This document shows positions 49,542 through 58,921 of a DNA stretch of 64,000 bases, piece by piece (the stretch's first letter is position 1; each line of letters starts with the position of its first letter). The position numbers and the translations under genes are program-made. The notes under the pieces were generated by a model. It was not told the origin of the DNA and ran no database searches. It saw nothing but the letters and a program-made list of their open reading frames with translations. The stretch is from assembly GCF_019468565.1 (NCBI RefSeq), contig NZ_CP080521.1, forward strand, positions 5,270,001 to 5,334,000, given 5' to 3'. Source of the DNA: Pseudonocardia sp. DSM 110487 (GTDB lineage Bacteria; Actinomycetota; Actinomycetes; Mycobacteriales; Pseudonocardiaceae).

Positions 49542-51299
49542 GTGAAGATCGTTCTGTTCGACCTGGGCAACACCCTCGAGGTCGCGGGCGTGCTCCGTCC
49601 CGCAGCCAGGGAGACCCTTGAAGCGGTCGCCGCCCTGCACGACGGTGCCGGGCGCGACGGTGACGGGCACGGTGCGCTGCTGGGGCTGGTGTCGGACTTC
49701 GACATGCCCGCCGATCCGGCCGACGTCCCCGCGATCCAGCAGCGCTACTACACGCTGCTCGACCAGCTCGGCATCCGTGACCTGTTCGAGCCCGTCGCAC
49801 AGCGGGTGACCCTCTCCACCGAGGTCGGGCAGTTCAAACCCGCGGAAGCGGTGTTCCGCACGGCCGTGGCGAAGTCCGGCCCCACCATGGCCCTCGCCGA
49901 CGCGCTGTTCGTCACGGAGAACCTCGCCCACGTGCTCGCGGCACGCCGGCTCGGGCTGAAGGCCGTGCACGTCGGGGTTCCGGGTGGGGCGGGCGGTGAG
50001 GTCGACACACTGCCCGAGCTCGTCCCGCTGGTGCGGGCGTTCCTCGATGCGGCGCCGCCCGACGAGGTCCACGTCAATCGGGCCACCGACCCGGCGGCCG
50101 TCGACGCCATCACCAGCGCTGCCGAGACCGCCGGTGCGACGTGGACGCGGCTCGGTGACGCGATCCTGGTCACCGGCGACAGCTCGGCGCTGCGCAGAGC
50201 CGCATCGACCCCGGGAGCCGAGCCCGAGGCGCGACCGGGCGTACGCAGGTCACACCTGCACCTGGTGACCCAGAACGGCCGGCAGTTCCAGCAGGAACAC
50301 CCCGACGTCCCGGTCGTCGTCGACCGGGGCAGATACCTCGTCGTCGACCTCGCCCCCCGCGAGGCCCGGCAACCGGCGAGGGAGTACATGCCGTGCTACA
50401 GCGTCCGCGGCCTCCCGGAGAACACCGTCGTCTTCTCGCAGGTCACACCGGCCCTCACGCGACGGCCGGCCGCGGTGGCGGAGGCCGAGCGGGTCGAGGC
50501 CGTGTCCCGGATCGCGTTCGAGGCCGACCTGCGCAAGCTGGCGGGATTCCGGACCCGGCACTCGACGAGCGCCGAGTTCCTCAGCGCCGCCGAATGGGTG
50601 GAGAGCGAGCTGCACGGGCTCGGCTACCCGACGAGCGTCCAGCCGGTGCCGGTCCAGGGCGGTACGACGAGGAACGTGATCGCCGAGCGACCCGGCAGCG
50701 GTGCCGGCCGAGAGGTCGTCGTCGTCGCGGCCCACCTCGACTCCATCAACGTCCGGGACGGCGCGGCCGCTCCCGCGCCCGGCGCGGACGACAACGGTTC
50801 CGGCAGTGCCGGGCTGCTCGGGATCGCCAGGGCTCTGAGCGACCACACCGGCGCCCGCGACCTGCGGTTCATCCTCTTCGGCGGCGAGGAACAGGGCCTG
50901 TTCGGCAGCTTGCACTACGTCGCGGGGCTCGACGACGCCGAACGCGCCCGCATCCACTCGGTCCTCAACATGGACATGATCGCCGGCCGGAACACGCCGG
51001 CACCCACCGTGCTCCTCGAAGGATCGGCCGTATCGCGAAGCGTCATCGATTCGCTCGCGGCCGCGGCGCACAGCCACACCAGCCTGGCCGTTCAGACCAG
51101 CCTGATGCCGTTCAACAGCGATCACGTGCCCTTCATCGAGGTCGGTGTCCCCGCCGTGCTGACCATCGAGGGGGCGGACGGCGCCAACGACCGGATCCAC
51201 ACCGCGCGTGACACGCTCGACCACATCGACCACGACCTGGCGGTCGAGATCCTGCGGATGAACGTCGCCTACCTCGTGCAGGCGCTCGACCAGATCTAG
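49542..51299 (+). CDS. Fusion of a HAD-like domain with an M28-type aminopeptidase
   Basis: A 585-residue single frame with two unrelated parts. Residues 1-170 are HAD-like: IVLFDLGNTLEV (motif I with Gly in place of the second Asp), GLVSDFDMPADP, and KPAEAVFRTAVAKSGPTMALADALFVTENLAHVLAARRLGLKAVHVG as later motifs. Residues from about 320 on are M28 peptidase: zinc ligands His in VAAHLDSIN (about 398), Asp in PGADDNGSGSAGLLG, Glu in GGEEQGLFGS, Asp in NMDMIAG and His in FNSDHVPF. No signal peptide is present. The GTG start follows GGAGG by 7 nt and lies 15 bp after the M36 gene, so they form one operon. The missing Asp means phosphatase activity of the first part is doubtful. Confidence 0.88.
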   Translation: MKIVLFDLGNTLEVAGVLRPAARETLEAVAALHDGAGRDGDGHGALLGLVSDFDMPADPADVPAIQQRYYTLLDQLGIRDLFEPVAQRVTLSTEVGQFKPAEAVFRTAVAKSGPTMALADALFVTENLAHVLAARRLGLKAVHVGVPGGAGGEVDTLPELVPLVRAFLDAAPPDEVHVNRATDPAAVDAITSAAETAGATWTRLGDAILVTGDSSALRRAASTPGAEPEARPGVRRSHLHLVTQNGRQFQQEHPDVPVVVDRGRYLVVDLAPREARQPAREYMPCYSVRGLPENTVVFSQVTPALTRRPAAVAEAERVEAVSRIAFEADLRKLAGFRTRHSTSAEFLSAAEWVESELHGLGYPTSVQPVPVQGGTTRNVIAERPGSGAGREVVVVAAHLDSINVRDGAAAPAPGADDNGSGSAGLLGIARALSDHTGARDLRFILFGGEEQGLFGSLHYVAGLDDAERARIHSVLNMDMIAGRNTPAPTVLLEGSAVSRSVIDSLAAAAHSHTSLAVQTSLMPFNSDHVPFIEVGVPAVLTIEGADGANDRIHTARDTLDHIDHDLAVEILRMNVAYLVQALDQI

Positions 51300-51395
51300 T
51301 GCGGTGACCACTGACGTTCGCCGGTTCCTGACGCGCGCCTGGCCCCCGTACACACCTTCACGTCTTCACACACACGGTCGCGACAACGACCATCC

Positions 51396-51493
51396 GCACC
51401 CGATACCGGCAGGTCAGCGCGCTGATCAAGGGCTGATGGTCGCAATTAAAGATCATCTAGCGACCATTTCGCCTTGATCGCCGCATTGTCCCC
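51396..51493. repeat. Dispersed intergenic repeat family A, copy 2
   Basis: Matches 510-604 over its length. It contains a perfect 8-bp hairpin ATGGTCGC (51436-51443) / GCGACCAT (51460-51467) around AATTAAAGATCATCTA, an AT-rich loop that stands out in this DNA. Conservation of the stem and of GATCATCTAGCGAC in two places 51 kb apart suggests a mobile or functional element. Confidence 0.8.
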
Positions 51494-51563
51494 AGGACGG
51501 CGGCTTGATCAGCAGTTCGGCGCGTTTCCGGGCAGTTTTTGCCCGTTCTCGCGCCGAAGCCTC

Positions 51564-51749
51564 GATCATGTCCGTCGGACCGCCTCCGGTGGCGCCGCGC
51601 GCCCCGAGGGGCAGGCCTTCGGCCTGCCCGCGCTGCATGCCCCAGGGGTCGCAGAGGCTCGCGGGTCAAGGGTCGCGCAGCGACGCCGTAGGCGCCCTTG
51701 ACCTGGGAGGGGCGGCCCCGCACACTGCGCGGCGCCACCGGAGGCCCTG
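51564..51749. repeat. Dispersed structured repeat family B, copy 2
   Basis: A 186-bp copy sharing most of its sequence with 58922-59117: GATCATGTCCGT start, GGCGCCGCGC/GCGCGGCGCC arms (51591-51600 and 51727-51736), a 9-bp hairpin GGGCAGGCC-TTC-GGCCTGCCC (51609-51629), then GTCGCAGAGGCTC, and a hairpin TCAAGGGTCGC/GGCGCCCTTGA. It is thus a nest of hairpins that would fold strongly as RNA or DNA. Confidence 0.82.
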
Positions 51750-52038
51750 CAGCCTGGCGGCCTGATGAGGACCCGGCGCCACCGGAGGCCCTGACCGCAC
51801 CCTTCATTGGGGATGCGCTGCCGGGCCGGGTACGACCGGGGTCACACGCGAATCGGGCGTGGCATACGCCTCAATCACGGCCTGACGGGATTCCGCCCCG
51901 TGGAGCAGTGGGTTGCACGTCGCGCACGGCCGCCCCGACGGCCCTGCCGACGGTCGGCGACGACGCTGACGTCGCCCACTGCCCAGGAGCAGCGCCGCTC
52001 CCCCGCGCCCCCGAAGCGCTCCCCGAAAGGCTCTCCCC

Positions 52039-53313
52039 TTGCGGCCTCCCCTGCCGCCGATGTTCCGCGCACTTCGTCACCGCAACTACCGCTTGTGGGC
52101 CGCGGCGGACCTCGTCTCCTCGACCGGCACCTGGATGCAGGTGCTCGGACTGAACTGGCTGGTCCTCGAGTCCACGGGCTCGCCGACCGCGGTCGGTCTC
52201 GCGATCCTCTTCCAGGCAGTGCCGATGCTGGTGCTCGGCCCGTGGTCGGGCGCACTGGCCGACCGGCTGCCGCTGCGCCCGCTGGTCCTCGCCACCCAGA
52301 CCCTGCATCTGTTGCTGGCGGCGACGCTCGCCCTGATCGCCATGGCGGGCGCCTCGACGACCGCGATCTACGCCATCGCCGTGCTCACGGGTCTCGTCGC
52401 GGCGTTCGACGGGCCACCGATGGGCAGGCTCGCGGCCCAGGTCGTCGGCCGGGCCGACCTGGGCAACGCGCTCGCGCTCGGGAGCGTCGTCAACTCGGCA
52501 GGCCGGATCCTCGGCATGAGCCTCGGCGGCGCGCTCGCCGCGCTCGGCGGCGCGACGGTCCTCTTCGGTGTCAACGCGGTGAGCTTCCTCGCCGTGATCA
52601 TCGCCGTGCTCGCCCTCCGGCCGGACACCCTGCACCCGATGGACGTCAGCCCGCCCGAGCGCAGCGGGATGCTGGCCGGGTTCCGCTACCTGCGGGGTGA
52701 GCGGCGGCTGCTGGTCCTGTTCGCGCTCGGCTTCGTCCTCTCGAGCGTCGGCCGCAACTACCAGGTGACGATGGCCGCGATGAGCAACGGCCCGTTGCAT
52801 ACCGGGGCGGCCGGGTTCGGACTGCTGTCCACCGTGTTCGCCGTGGGCACCGTCGGCGGCGGGCTGCTGGCCGCCCATTGGCGCGAGCTCGGCCTCCGCG
52901 TGCTGCTCGGCGCCGCCCTCGTCACGAGCGCGCTGCAGGTCGTCAGCGGGTTCGCCCCCGGTCTGCTGCTGTTCGCCCTCGTCATCCTGCCGATCGCGGC
53001 GGGTGCGGTGGTCATCGACACCGCGATGGGCACCCGGGTGCAGCTCGGCAGCGCCGACGACATGCGCGGCCGGGTGCTTGCGGTGCAGAGCAGCGTGTCC
53101 GCCGCCGCAGGCGCGCTCGGCGGCCCGCTGGTGGGCTGGCTGTCGGAGACCATGGGCCCCGCGTCGGCGCTCGAGGTGTCCGGGGTCGTCGCGCTGCTGG
53201 CCACGGTCGCGGCGACGGCGGTATTCGTCAGGATCCGTGGCGCGCGGCGACCGGCCTGGTCCGGTCCGATCACGCCGCGGAACACCGACGAGCCCGCGCC
53301 CGCGCTCACCTGA
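52039..53313 (+). CDS. MFS transporter (EntS-like exporter type)
   Basis: A 424-residue major facilitator protein with about 12 helices. It opens with MFRALRHRNYRLWAAADLVSSTGTWMQVLGLNWLVLE, as in the MFS_3/enterobactin-exporter group, and has GALADRLPLRPLVLATQ as the loop 2-3 motif, then FDGPPMGRLAAQVVGRADLGNALALGSVVNSAGRILGMSLGGAL. Export of a small molecule is likely, but the substrate is unknown. TTG 52039 has GAAAGG 8 nt upstream; ATG 52060, seven codons later, lacks a ribosome site. It ends 26 bp before the convergent meaB stop. Confidence 0.86.
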   Translation: MRPPLPPMFRALRHRNYRLWAAADLVSSTGTWMQVLGLNWLVLESTGSPTAVGLAILFQAVPMLVLGPWSGALADRLPLRPLVLATQTLHLLLAATLALIAMAGASTTAIYAIAVLTGLVAAFDGPPMGRLAAQVVGRADLGNALALGSVVNSAGRILGMSLGGALAALGGATVLFGVNAVSFLAVIIAVLALRPDTLHPMDVSPPERSGMLAGFRYLRGERRLLVLFALGFVLSSVGRNYQVTMAAMSNGPLHTGAAGFGLLSTVFAVGTVGGGLLAAHWRELGLRVLLGAALVTSALQVVSGFAPGLLLFALVILPIAAGAVVIDTAMGTRVQLGSADDMRGRVLAVQSSVSAAAGALGGPLVGWLSETMGPASALEVSGVVALLATVAATAVFVRIRGARRPAWSGPITPRNTDEPAPALT

Positions 53314-53339
53314 GGGGCGCGAGATGCCGGTCCCGGAAG

Positions 53340-54338
53340 TCAGTCTCCGAGGCGGTCCAGCAGCTGCTGGGCGGCGAGGGTGGGGGTGAGCTCGCCGCCG
53401 CGGACCGCCCGCTCGAGATCGGGGAGGGCCTCGCGGACGCCCGGGTCGGACTGGAGGCGGTCGAGCAGGCGGTCGCGGACCACCCGCCACATCCACTCGA
53501 CCTGCTGGTCGGCGCGGCGGCCCTCCAGCTCGCCCGCGGCGTCGAGGGCGGCGCGGTGGTCCTGCACCGCGGTCCACACCTCGTCCATGCCGGCGCCGGT
53601 CTGCGCGCTGCAGGTGAGGACGGGCGTCGTCCATCCGGCCTCGGCCAGCGCAGGGCTGGCGGGGGTGAGCATCCGCAGCGCGCCGCGCAGCTCGCGGGCC
53701 GCGGCGCGGGCGTCGGCCTCGTGCGGGCCGTCGGCCTTGTTGACGGCGACGACGTCGGCGAGTTCGAGGATGCCCTTCTTGATCCCCTGCAGGGAGTCGC
53801 CGGTGCGGGCGATCGTGAGCAGCAGGAACGTGTCGACCATCGCGGCGACGGCCACCTCGGACTGGCCGACGCCTACGGTCTCGACCAGCACCACGTCGTA
53901 GCCCGCCGCCTCCATCAGGACGATCGTCTCGCGGGTGGCGCGGGCGACGCCGCCGAGCGTCCCGGCGCTCGGCGATGGCCGGACGAACGCGTTGTCGTCG
54001 CTCGCGAGCCGCGCCATGCGGGTCTTGTCTCCCAGGATCGAGCCCTTCGTCCGTGTCGAGGACGGGTCGACGGCGAGCACCGCCACGCGGTGGCCCGCCC
54101 CGGTGAGCCGGGTGCCGAGCGCCTCGATGAACGTGGACTTCCCGACGCCGGGCACGCCGCTGATCCCGACCCTGCGGGCACCGCCGGCATGCGGCAGCAG
54201 CTCCATCAGCATCTGCTGCGCCGCCTCGCGGTGGTCGGGCCGGTGCGACTCGACGAGCGTGATCGCCCGCGCGAGCACCGACCGCGACCCGTCGAGCACG
54301 CCCTTGACGAGCGCCGGGACGTCGACCTCTCTGGGCAC
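53340..54338 (-). CDS. meaB: MeaB-type GTPase, methylmalonyl-CoA mutase chaperone
   Basis: A 332-residue G3E-family GTPase that loads and protects adenosylcobalamin in methylmalonyl-CoA mutase. The P-loop is GISGVPGVGKSTFIEALG near residue 60, with VDPSSTRTKGSILGDKTRM, VETVGVGQSE (Walker B region), and VVAVNKADGPHE as NKxD. The GTG start overlaps the last base of mutB (TAGTG), so it is the third gene of the mutA-mutB-meaB operon. Confidence 0.95.
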   Translation of the reverse strand: MPREVDVPALVKGVLDGSRSVLARAITLVESHRPDHREAAQQMLMELLPHAGGARRVGISGVPGVGKSTFIEALGTRLTGAGHRVAVLAVDPSSTRTKGSILGDKTRMARLASDDNAFVRPSPSAGTLGGVARATRETIVLMEAAGYDVVLVETVGVGQSEVAVAAMVDTFLLLTIARTGDSLQGIKKGILELADVVAVNKADGPHEADARAAARELRGALRMLTPASPALAEAGWTTPVLTCSAQTGAGMDEVWTAVQDHRAALDAAGELEGRRADQQVEWMWRVVRDRLLDRLQSDPGVREALPDLERAVRGGELTPTLAAQQLLDRLGD

Positions 54339-56497
54339 TAGTGCAGCTTCGCCGTGAGCGTGCCGAGGAGGTCGACCGCCGCTTCGGCGATCACGGTGCC
54401 CGGGCCGAAGACCGCGGCGGCGCCTGCCTCGTGCAGGGCGGCGTGGTCGGCGGGCGGGATGACTCCGCCGACGACGATCGTGATGTCCTCGCGGCCCAGC
54501 GCGGCGAGCTCGGCGCGCAGCTCGGGCACCAGGGTGAGGTGCCCGGCCGCCAGCGAGCTGACCCCGACGATGTGCACGTCGGCCTCGACGGCCTGCCGGG
54601 CCACCTCGGCGGGCGTGGAGAACAGCGGGCCGACGTCGACGTCGAAGCCGAGGTCGGCGAACGCGGTGGCGATCACCTTCTGGCCGCGGTCGTGCCCGTC
54701 CTGGCCGACCTTGGCCACCAGGATCCGCGGCTGGCGCCCCTCCGCCGCCGCGAACTCCTCGACCAGCTCACGGGCCCGTTGGATCACCGGGTTCTTGCCT
54801 GCCTCGTGCGCGTACACACCGGAGATGATGCGGATCTGCCCGGCGTGACGGGAGAAGACCTTCTCCAGCGCGTCCGAGATCTCCCCGACCGTGGCCTTCG
54901 CTCGCGCCGCCGCCACCGACAGGGCGAGCAGGTTCTGCTCGTCGGTGCGGGGTGAGCCCTCGGCGATCAGCGCGGCCGCCGACGTCAACGCCGACAGGGC
55001 GTCGTCCACCACGCGGTCGTCGCGTTCCTCGCGCAGCCGGCGCAACTTGTCCAGCTGCTCGCGGCGCACCCCGGCGTTGTCGACCTTCAACACGTCGATC
55101 TCCTCGTCGGAGTCGACCACGTAGGTGTTGACACCGATCACGGGCTGCCGCCCGGAGTCGATCCGGGCCTGGGTGCGCGCGGCGGCCTCCTCCACGCGCA
55201 GCTTGGGGATGCCGGCGTCGATCGCGGCCGCCATGCCGCCGGCGCGCTCGACCTCCTCGATGTGTGCCCAGGCCCGGCGGGCCAGGTCGTAGGTCAGCCG
55301 CTCGACGTAGAACGAGCCGCCCCACGGGTCGATCACCCTGGTGGTGCCGGATTCGTGCTGCAGCAGCAGCTGGGTGTTGCGGGCGATGCGCGCCGAGAAG
55401 TCGGTGGGTAGGGCGAGGGCCTCGTCCAGGGCGTTGGTGTGCAGGGACTGGGTGTGGCCCTGGGTGGCGGCCATCGCCTCCACGCAGGTGCGGATCACGT
55501 TGTTGAACACGTCCTGCGCGGTCAGCGACCAGCCCGACGTCTGGCAGTGCGTGCGCAACGACAGCGACTTGTCGTTGGCCGGGCCGAACTGGCGCACGAG
55601 CTTGGCCCACAGCAGCCGCGCCGCGCGCAGCTTCGCCACCTCCATGAAGAAGTTCATGCCGATGCCGAAGAAGAACGACAACCGCGGCGCGAAACGGTCG
55701 ACGTCCAGCCCGGCCTCGATGCCCGCGCGCAGGTACTCCACCCCGTCGGCGAGGGTGTAGGCCAGCTCCAGGTCGGCGGTGGCCCCGGCCTCCTGGATGT
55801 GGTAGCCGGAGATGGAGATCGAGTTGAACTTCGGCATCTCCCGCGAGGTGAACGAGAAGATGTCCGAGATGATCTGCATCGACGGCTGCGGCGGGTAGAT
55901 GTAGGTGTTGCGGACCATGAACTCCTTGAGGATGTCGTTCTGGATGGTCCCCGTGAGCTTCTCGTGGGCGACGCCCTGCTCCTCGCCCGCGACGATGTAG
56001 AGGGCCAGCACCGGCAGCACGGCGCCGTTCATGGTCATCGACACCGACATCTGGTCCAGCGGGATCCCGTCGAACAGCTGCCGCATGTCGTAGATCGAGT
56101 CGATCGCCACCCCCGCCATGCCCACGTCACCTGCCACGCGGGGGTGGTCGGAGTCGTAGCCGCGGTGCGTCGCGAGGTCGAACGCGATCGACAGGCCCTT
56201 CTGCCCGGCCGCCAGGTTGCGCCGGTAGAAGGCGTTCGATTCGGACGCCGTGGAGAAGCCCGCGTATTGGCGCACCGTCCACGGCTGGGTCGTGTACATC
56301 GTCGGGTACGGGCCACGCAGGTACGGCGCGATCCCCGGGAAGGTGCGCAGGAAGTCGACGTCGGCGAGATCGGCCGCGTTGTAGAGCGGCTTCACACCGA
56401 TGCCCTCCGGCGAGTCCCACACCGGGACGTCACCGGCCCATTCCGCGGCATCGGCCGAACCGTCCCGCAGCGGAACCCGGGTGAAATCGGGGATCAT
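54338..56497 (-). CDS. mutB: Methylmalonyl-CoA mutase large subunit
   Basis: A 719-residue catalytic subunit that interconverts methylmalonyl-CoA and succinyl-CoA. The TIM barrel includes YPTMYTTQPWTVRQYAGFSTASESNAFYRRNLAAGQKGLSIAFDLATHRGYDSD and SISGYHIQEAGATADLELAYTLADG. The C-terminal B12 domain has RILVAKVGQDGHDRGQKVIATAFADLGFDVD, with the DxHxxG histidine ligand. ATGA overlap with the mutA stop shows translational coupling. It serves propionate, odd-chain and branched-chain breakdown, or supplies methylmalonyl-CoA for polyketides. Confidence 0.97.
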   Translation of the reverse strand: MIPDFTRVPLRDGSADAAEWAGDVPVWDSPEGIGVKPLYNAADLADVDFLRTFPGIAPYLRGPYPTMYTTQPWTVRQYAGFSTASESNAFYRRNLAAGQKGLSIAFDLATHRGYDSDHPRVAGDVGMAGVAIDSIYDMRQLFDGIPLDQMSVSMTMNGAVLPVLALYIVAGEEQGVAHEKLTGTIQNDILKEFMVRNTYIYPPQPSMQIISDIFSFTSREMPKFNSISISGYHIQEAGATADLELAYTLADGVEYLRAGIEAGLDVDRFAPRLSFFFGIGMNFFMEVAKLRAARLLWAKLVRQFGPANDKSLSLRTHCQTSGWSLTAQDVFNNVIRTCVEAMAATQGHTQSLHTNALDEALALPTDFSARIARNTQLLLQHESGTTRVIDPWGGSFYVERLTYDLARRAWAHIEEVERAGGMAAAIDAGIPKLRVEEAAARTQARIDSGRQPVIGVNTYVVDSDEEIDVLKVDNAGVRREQLDKLRRLREERDDRVVDDALSALTSAAALIAEGSPRTDEQNLLALSVAAARAKATVGEISDALEKVFSRHAGQIRIISGVYAHEAGKNPVIQRARELVEEFAAAEGRQPRILVAKVGQDGHDRGQKVIATAFADLGFDVDVGPLFSTPAEVARQAVEADVHIVGVSSLAAGHLTLVPELRAELAALGREDITIVVGGVIPPADHAALHEAGAAAVFGPGTVIAEAAVDLLGTLTAKLH

Positions 56498-58461
56498 TCC
56501 TGCACCTCCAGCGCCCGGTAGACCGACCCGATCACGGCAGGCGCGTCGCAGCCCGCGGCGAGATTCCCGTCCACGCCGGGCACGTCCGCCTTCCCGGCGA
56601 GCAGCACCTGCCGGGCCCCGGCCGCCCGCAGCGCCGCCGCGGTGTCCGATGCCCGCTCCGCGTACAACGCATCGGTCGAGCACAGCACCGCCACCGGGGC
56701 ACCGGCCTTCCGGAACGCCTCCACGACGTCCTCCGCGGTCTCCGTCGACCCGGCCTCCGGCGTCTCGATCCCACCCGCCTGCAGCAGGTTGCGCGCGAAC
56801 CCCGCGCGAGCCGTGTAGGCGGCGAGCGGGCCGAGCGTTGCGAGGAACGCCCGCGGCCGGGCACCGGTCTCGGCGAGCAGGGCGTCGGAACGATCCCGGA
56901 ACGCCTCGTACGGCTCGGCGGGCCGGAACAGGGGCAGCCCGCCGCCGGGCGGTGCCTGCCCCGGACGGCGCCCGGGCACCGGCTCGGCGAGGTCGGCGAA
57001 CTCGCTCACGCCCACGATCGGCGCGGTCCGGCGGGCGGCCGCCTCCTCGCGCCGCTCGCGGACAGCCGCGACGCGCTCGGCCACCAGCCCCGTGTCCAGC
57101 GCCGCGAGCACCCCGCCCGCGGCCTCGATCTCCTGGAAGAACGCCCACGCCGCCGCGGCCAGCTCCCGGGTCAACGACTCGACGAACCACGACCCACCCG
57201 CCGGGTCGACCACCCGCGCCAGATGCGCCTCCTGCACCAGCAGCGACTGGGTGTTGCGGGCGATCCGGCGGGAGAAAGGCTCGGATCCGCCGATCGCGGC
57301 GTCGAACGGCGCGACGGTGACCGCGTCCGCGCCACCCACCCCGGCGGCTAAGCCCGCCACCGTGCCCCGCAGCAAGTTCCCGTGCACGTCCCGCCGTGTC
57401 AGCATCACCGGCGACCCGACCGCGTGCTGGAACTGCGGCAACGCCCGCCCGCATGCCTCGGTCACCCGCGACCAGAGCAGCCGCGCCGCCCGCAGCTTCG
57501 CGATCGTCGGGAACTGCTCCGCCGTCGCCGCGTAGCGGAACTCCAGCAGGCCCGCCGCCGTGGCCATGTCGAGGCCCGCACCGGTGAGCGCCCTCAGGTA
57601 CGCCACCCCGGCCGCGAGGGAGAACCCCAGCTCCTGGGCGTCCGAGGCGCCGGCCCCGTGCACCGGAACTGCGTCCACCACCACCGCGCGAACCCACGGG
57701 AACTCGGCCGCCACCCGCCGGACCAGCGGCACCACCACATCGGGATCCGGCCCCGCACCGGTGCGCGCGCGGCGGCCCACCGGGTCGAGGCCGAGCGTGC
57801 CCAGCGCGTCGGACGGGGGCACGTTCCGCTCGGTCGCCAGCGCGAGCAGGGCGTGGGCCGCGGCGAGCTCCGTGTCCGCAGCGTCGGCGGACGCGTCCAG
57901 CACGACGGGGACCACGTCGAGGTCCACGGCCTCGAGCACAGCGGCCATGTCCGCGACAGCCGTGCCGCCCGCGCCGACGGCCAGCCAGATCGAGCGGGCC
58001 CCGTTCCGCAGGTCGGCGCGCACCGCATCCGACGCCGCGTTCGCGTCCGGTTCGGCGTGCCGCTGCCGCACGTCCCACCCGCCCGGAGCGGGGCCGTTCG
58101 CGCGTCCACCGCGCACGTACGGCGCGGCGCCCGGCACGCCTGCGGTCTCGGGGGCGGGGCCGTCGTCGGCCGTGTAGAGGGGCCGCACCGGGATGCCATC
58201 GAGGGTGCGCCAGGTCAGCTTCTCGAATCCCGCACCCGGCTCGGCGTCCTCGGGGATCCGTCCCGCCCTGCGCACGACCTGGTCGACGAGCGCGAGCCAG
58301 GCCGCCCCGTCCGCCTCCGGGAACTCGGCGGCGAGCGCCAGTTGCTCCGGCTCCGGAGGTGCCTGCGCGTCGAGCGCGGCACCGTCGACCTGCGCCGTAC
58401 CGCCGGCCGTCGCACTGCGTTGTTGTGCACTGGGGGCTGACTCCACCATCTCGGCGTCCAT
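56494..58461 (-). CDS. mutA: Methylmalonyl-CoA mutase small subunit
   Basis: A 655-residue subunit with a degenerate mutase barrel (TWRTLDGIPVRPLYTADD, GGWDVRQRHAEPDANAASDAVRADLRNGARSIWLAVG, FSLAAGVAYLRALTGAGLDMATAAGLLEFRYAATAEQFPTIAKLRAARLLW) and a C-terminal part corresponding to the B12 fold, without the DxHxxG motif. It stabilises the large subunit. ATG 58461 is chosen; GGAAGG lies 11 nt upstream, and an in-frame GTG at 58473 would start only four codons earlier. It is the first gene of the operon; a 700-bp repeat-filled gap lies upstream. Confidence 0.93.
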   Translation of the reverse strand: MDAEMVESAPSAQQRSATAGGTAQVDGAALDAQAPPEPEQLALAAEFPEADGAAWLALVDQVVRRAGRIPEDAEPGAGFEKLTWRTLDGIPVRPLYTADDGPAPETAGVPGAAPYVRGGRANGPAPGGWDVRQRHAEPDANAASDAVRADLRNGARSIWLAVGAGGTAVADMAAVLEAVDLDVVPVVLDASADAADTELAAAHALLALATERNVPPSDALGTLGLDPVGRRARTGAGPDPDVVVPLVRRVAAEFPWVRAVVVDAVPVHGAGASDAQELGFSLAAGVAYLRALTGAGLDMATAAGLLEFRYAATAEQFPTIAKLRAARLLWSRVTEACGRALPQFQHAVGSPVMLTRRDVHGNLLRGTVAGLAAGVGGADAVTVAPFDAAIGGSEPFSRRIARNTQSLLVQEAHLARVVDPAGGSWFVESLTRELAAAAWAFFQEIEAAGGVLAALDTGLVAERVAAVRERREEAAARRTAPIVGVSEFADLAEPVPGRRPGQAPPGGGLPLFRPAEPYEAFRDRSDALLAETGARPRAFLATLGPLAAYTARAGFARNLLQAGGIETPEAGSTETAEDVVEAFRKAGAPVAVLCSTDALYAERASDTAAALRAAGARQVLLAGKADVPGVDGNLAAGCDAPAVIGSVYRALEVQE

Positions 58462-58593
58462 GCAGCGCCACACCTTCCGCCACCCCGGGCGGCAACCCCG
58501 CCGCCGGGCCCGACCGTCCGGAGTCTAGGTCGGTGCGGGGTCCGTCACCGGGTCTCGGCGGAGTGATCCGACCCACGGCGCCGTGCACTCATC

Positions 58594-58694
58594 AGACCGC
58601 CAGGCCGCCGCAGGGCCACCGGTGGCGCCGCGCAGTGTGCGGGCAGGCCGGGGGCCTGCCCGGTGGGGCGCGCGGCGCCGCCAGGAGGCGGTCT
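58594..58694. repeat. Dispersed structured repeat family B, copy 3 (short, fully palindromic)
   Basis: A 101-bp nested palindrome: AGACCGCC/GGCGGTCT ends (58594-58601, 58687-58694), GGCGCCGCGC/GCGCGGCGCC arms and a central GGGCAGGCC/GGCCTGCCC hairpin. It keeps the arms and central hairpin of the family but lacks the 90-bp segment with GTCAAGGGTCGC. It stands upstream of mutA. Confidence 0.75.
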
Positions 58695-58771
58695 CGCGGA
58701 TCTGCCTTGCCTACCTACACCCGGTCTCCGCTCGCGCACCCCTTTGTCGGCCCGCGCGGCTCACCGTTGGC

Positions 58772-58904
58772 GTGATCATCGGATTGGTGCTTGGCCGGCC
58801 ATATATGGCCGTGGGGGCGCCTAGCTGGTGATCTTTGTGGTTGTTGCGGGCCGGTTGGTGGCTGTGATCATCGGTTGGGTGCGTGGCCGGCCGTATGTGG
58901 CCGT
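58772..58904. repeat. Two 41-bp direct repeats
   Basis: 58772-58812 and 58864-58904 match at 36 of 41 positions (GTGATCATCGG, then GTGC, then TGGCCGGCC, TAT, TGGCCGT). Each half holds the palindromic word GGCCGGCC. The second copy runs directly into repeat family B copy 4. The 51-bp spacer is T/G-rich, unlike its surroundings. Confidence 0.75.
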
Positions 58905-58921
58905 TTTCGTACCGACGCGTT

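Larger units (their letters stand above)
51300..52038. other. 739-bp intergenic region rich in repeats
   Basis: Between the peptidase operon and the MFS gene. It holds one copy each of repeat families A (51396-51493) and B (51564-51749). The 19-bp end GGCGCCACCGGAGGCCCTG of family B (51731-51749) is repeated exactly at 51775-51793. I see no gene or tRNA here. The last 240 bp before the MFS start contain a small GCCGACGGTCGGC hairpin but no recognisable riboswitch. Confidence 0.6.

Noticed and set aside
54338..58588. A single 1416-residue frame joining mutA and mutB regions
   Set aside because: The mutA product is in another frame with clear homology; the ATGA overlap at 56494-56497 shows two separate genes.
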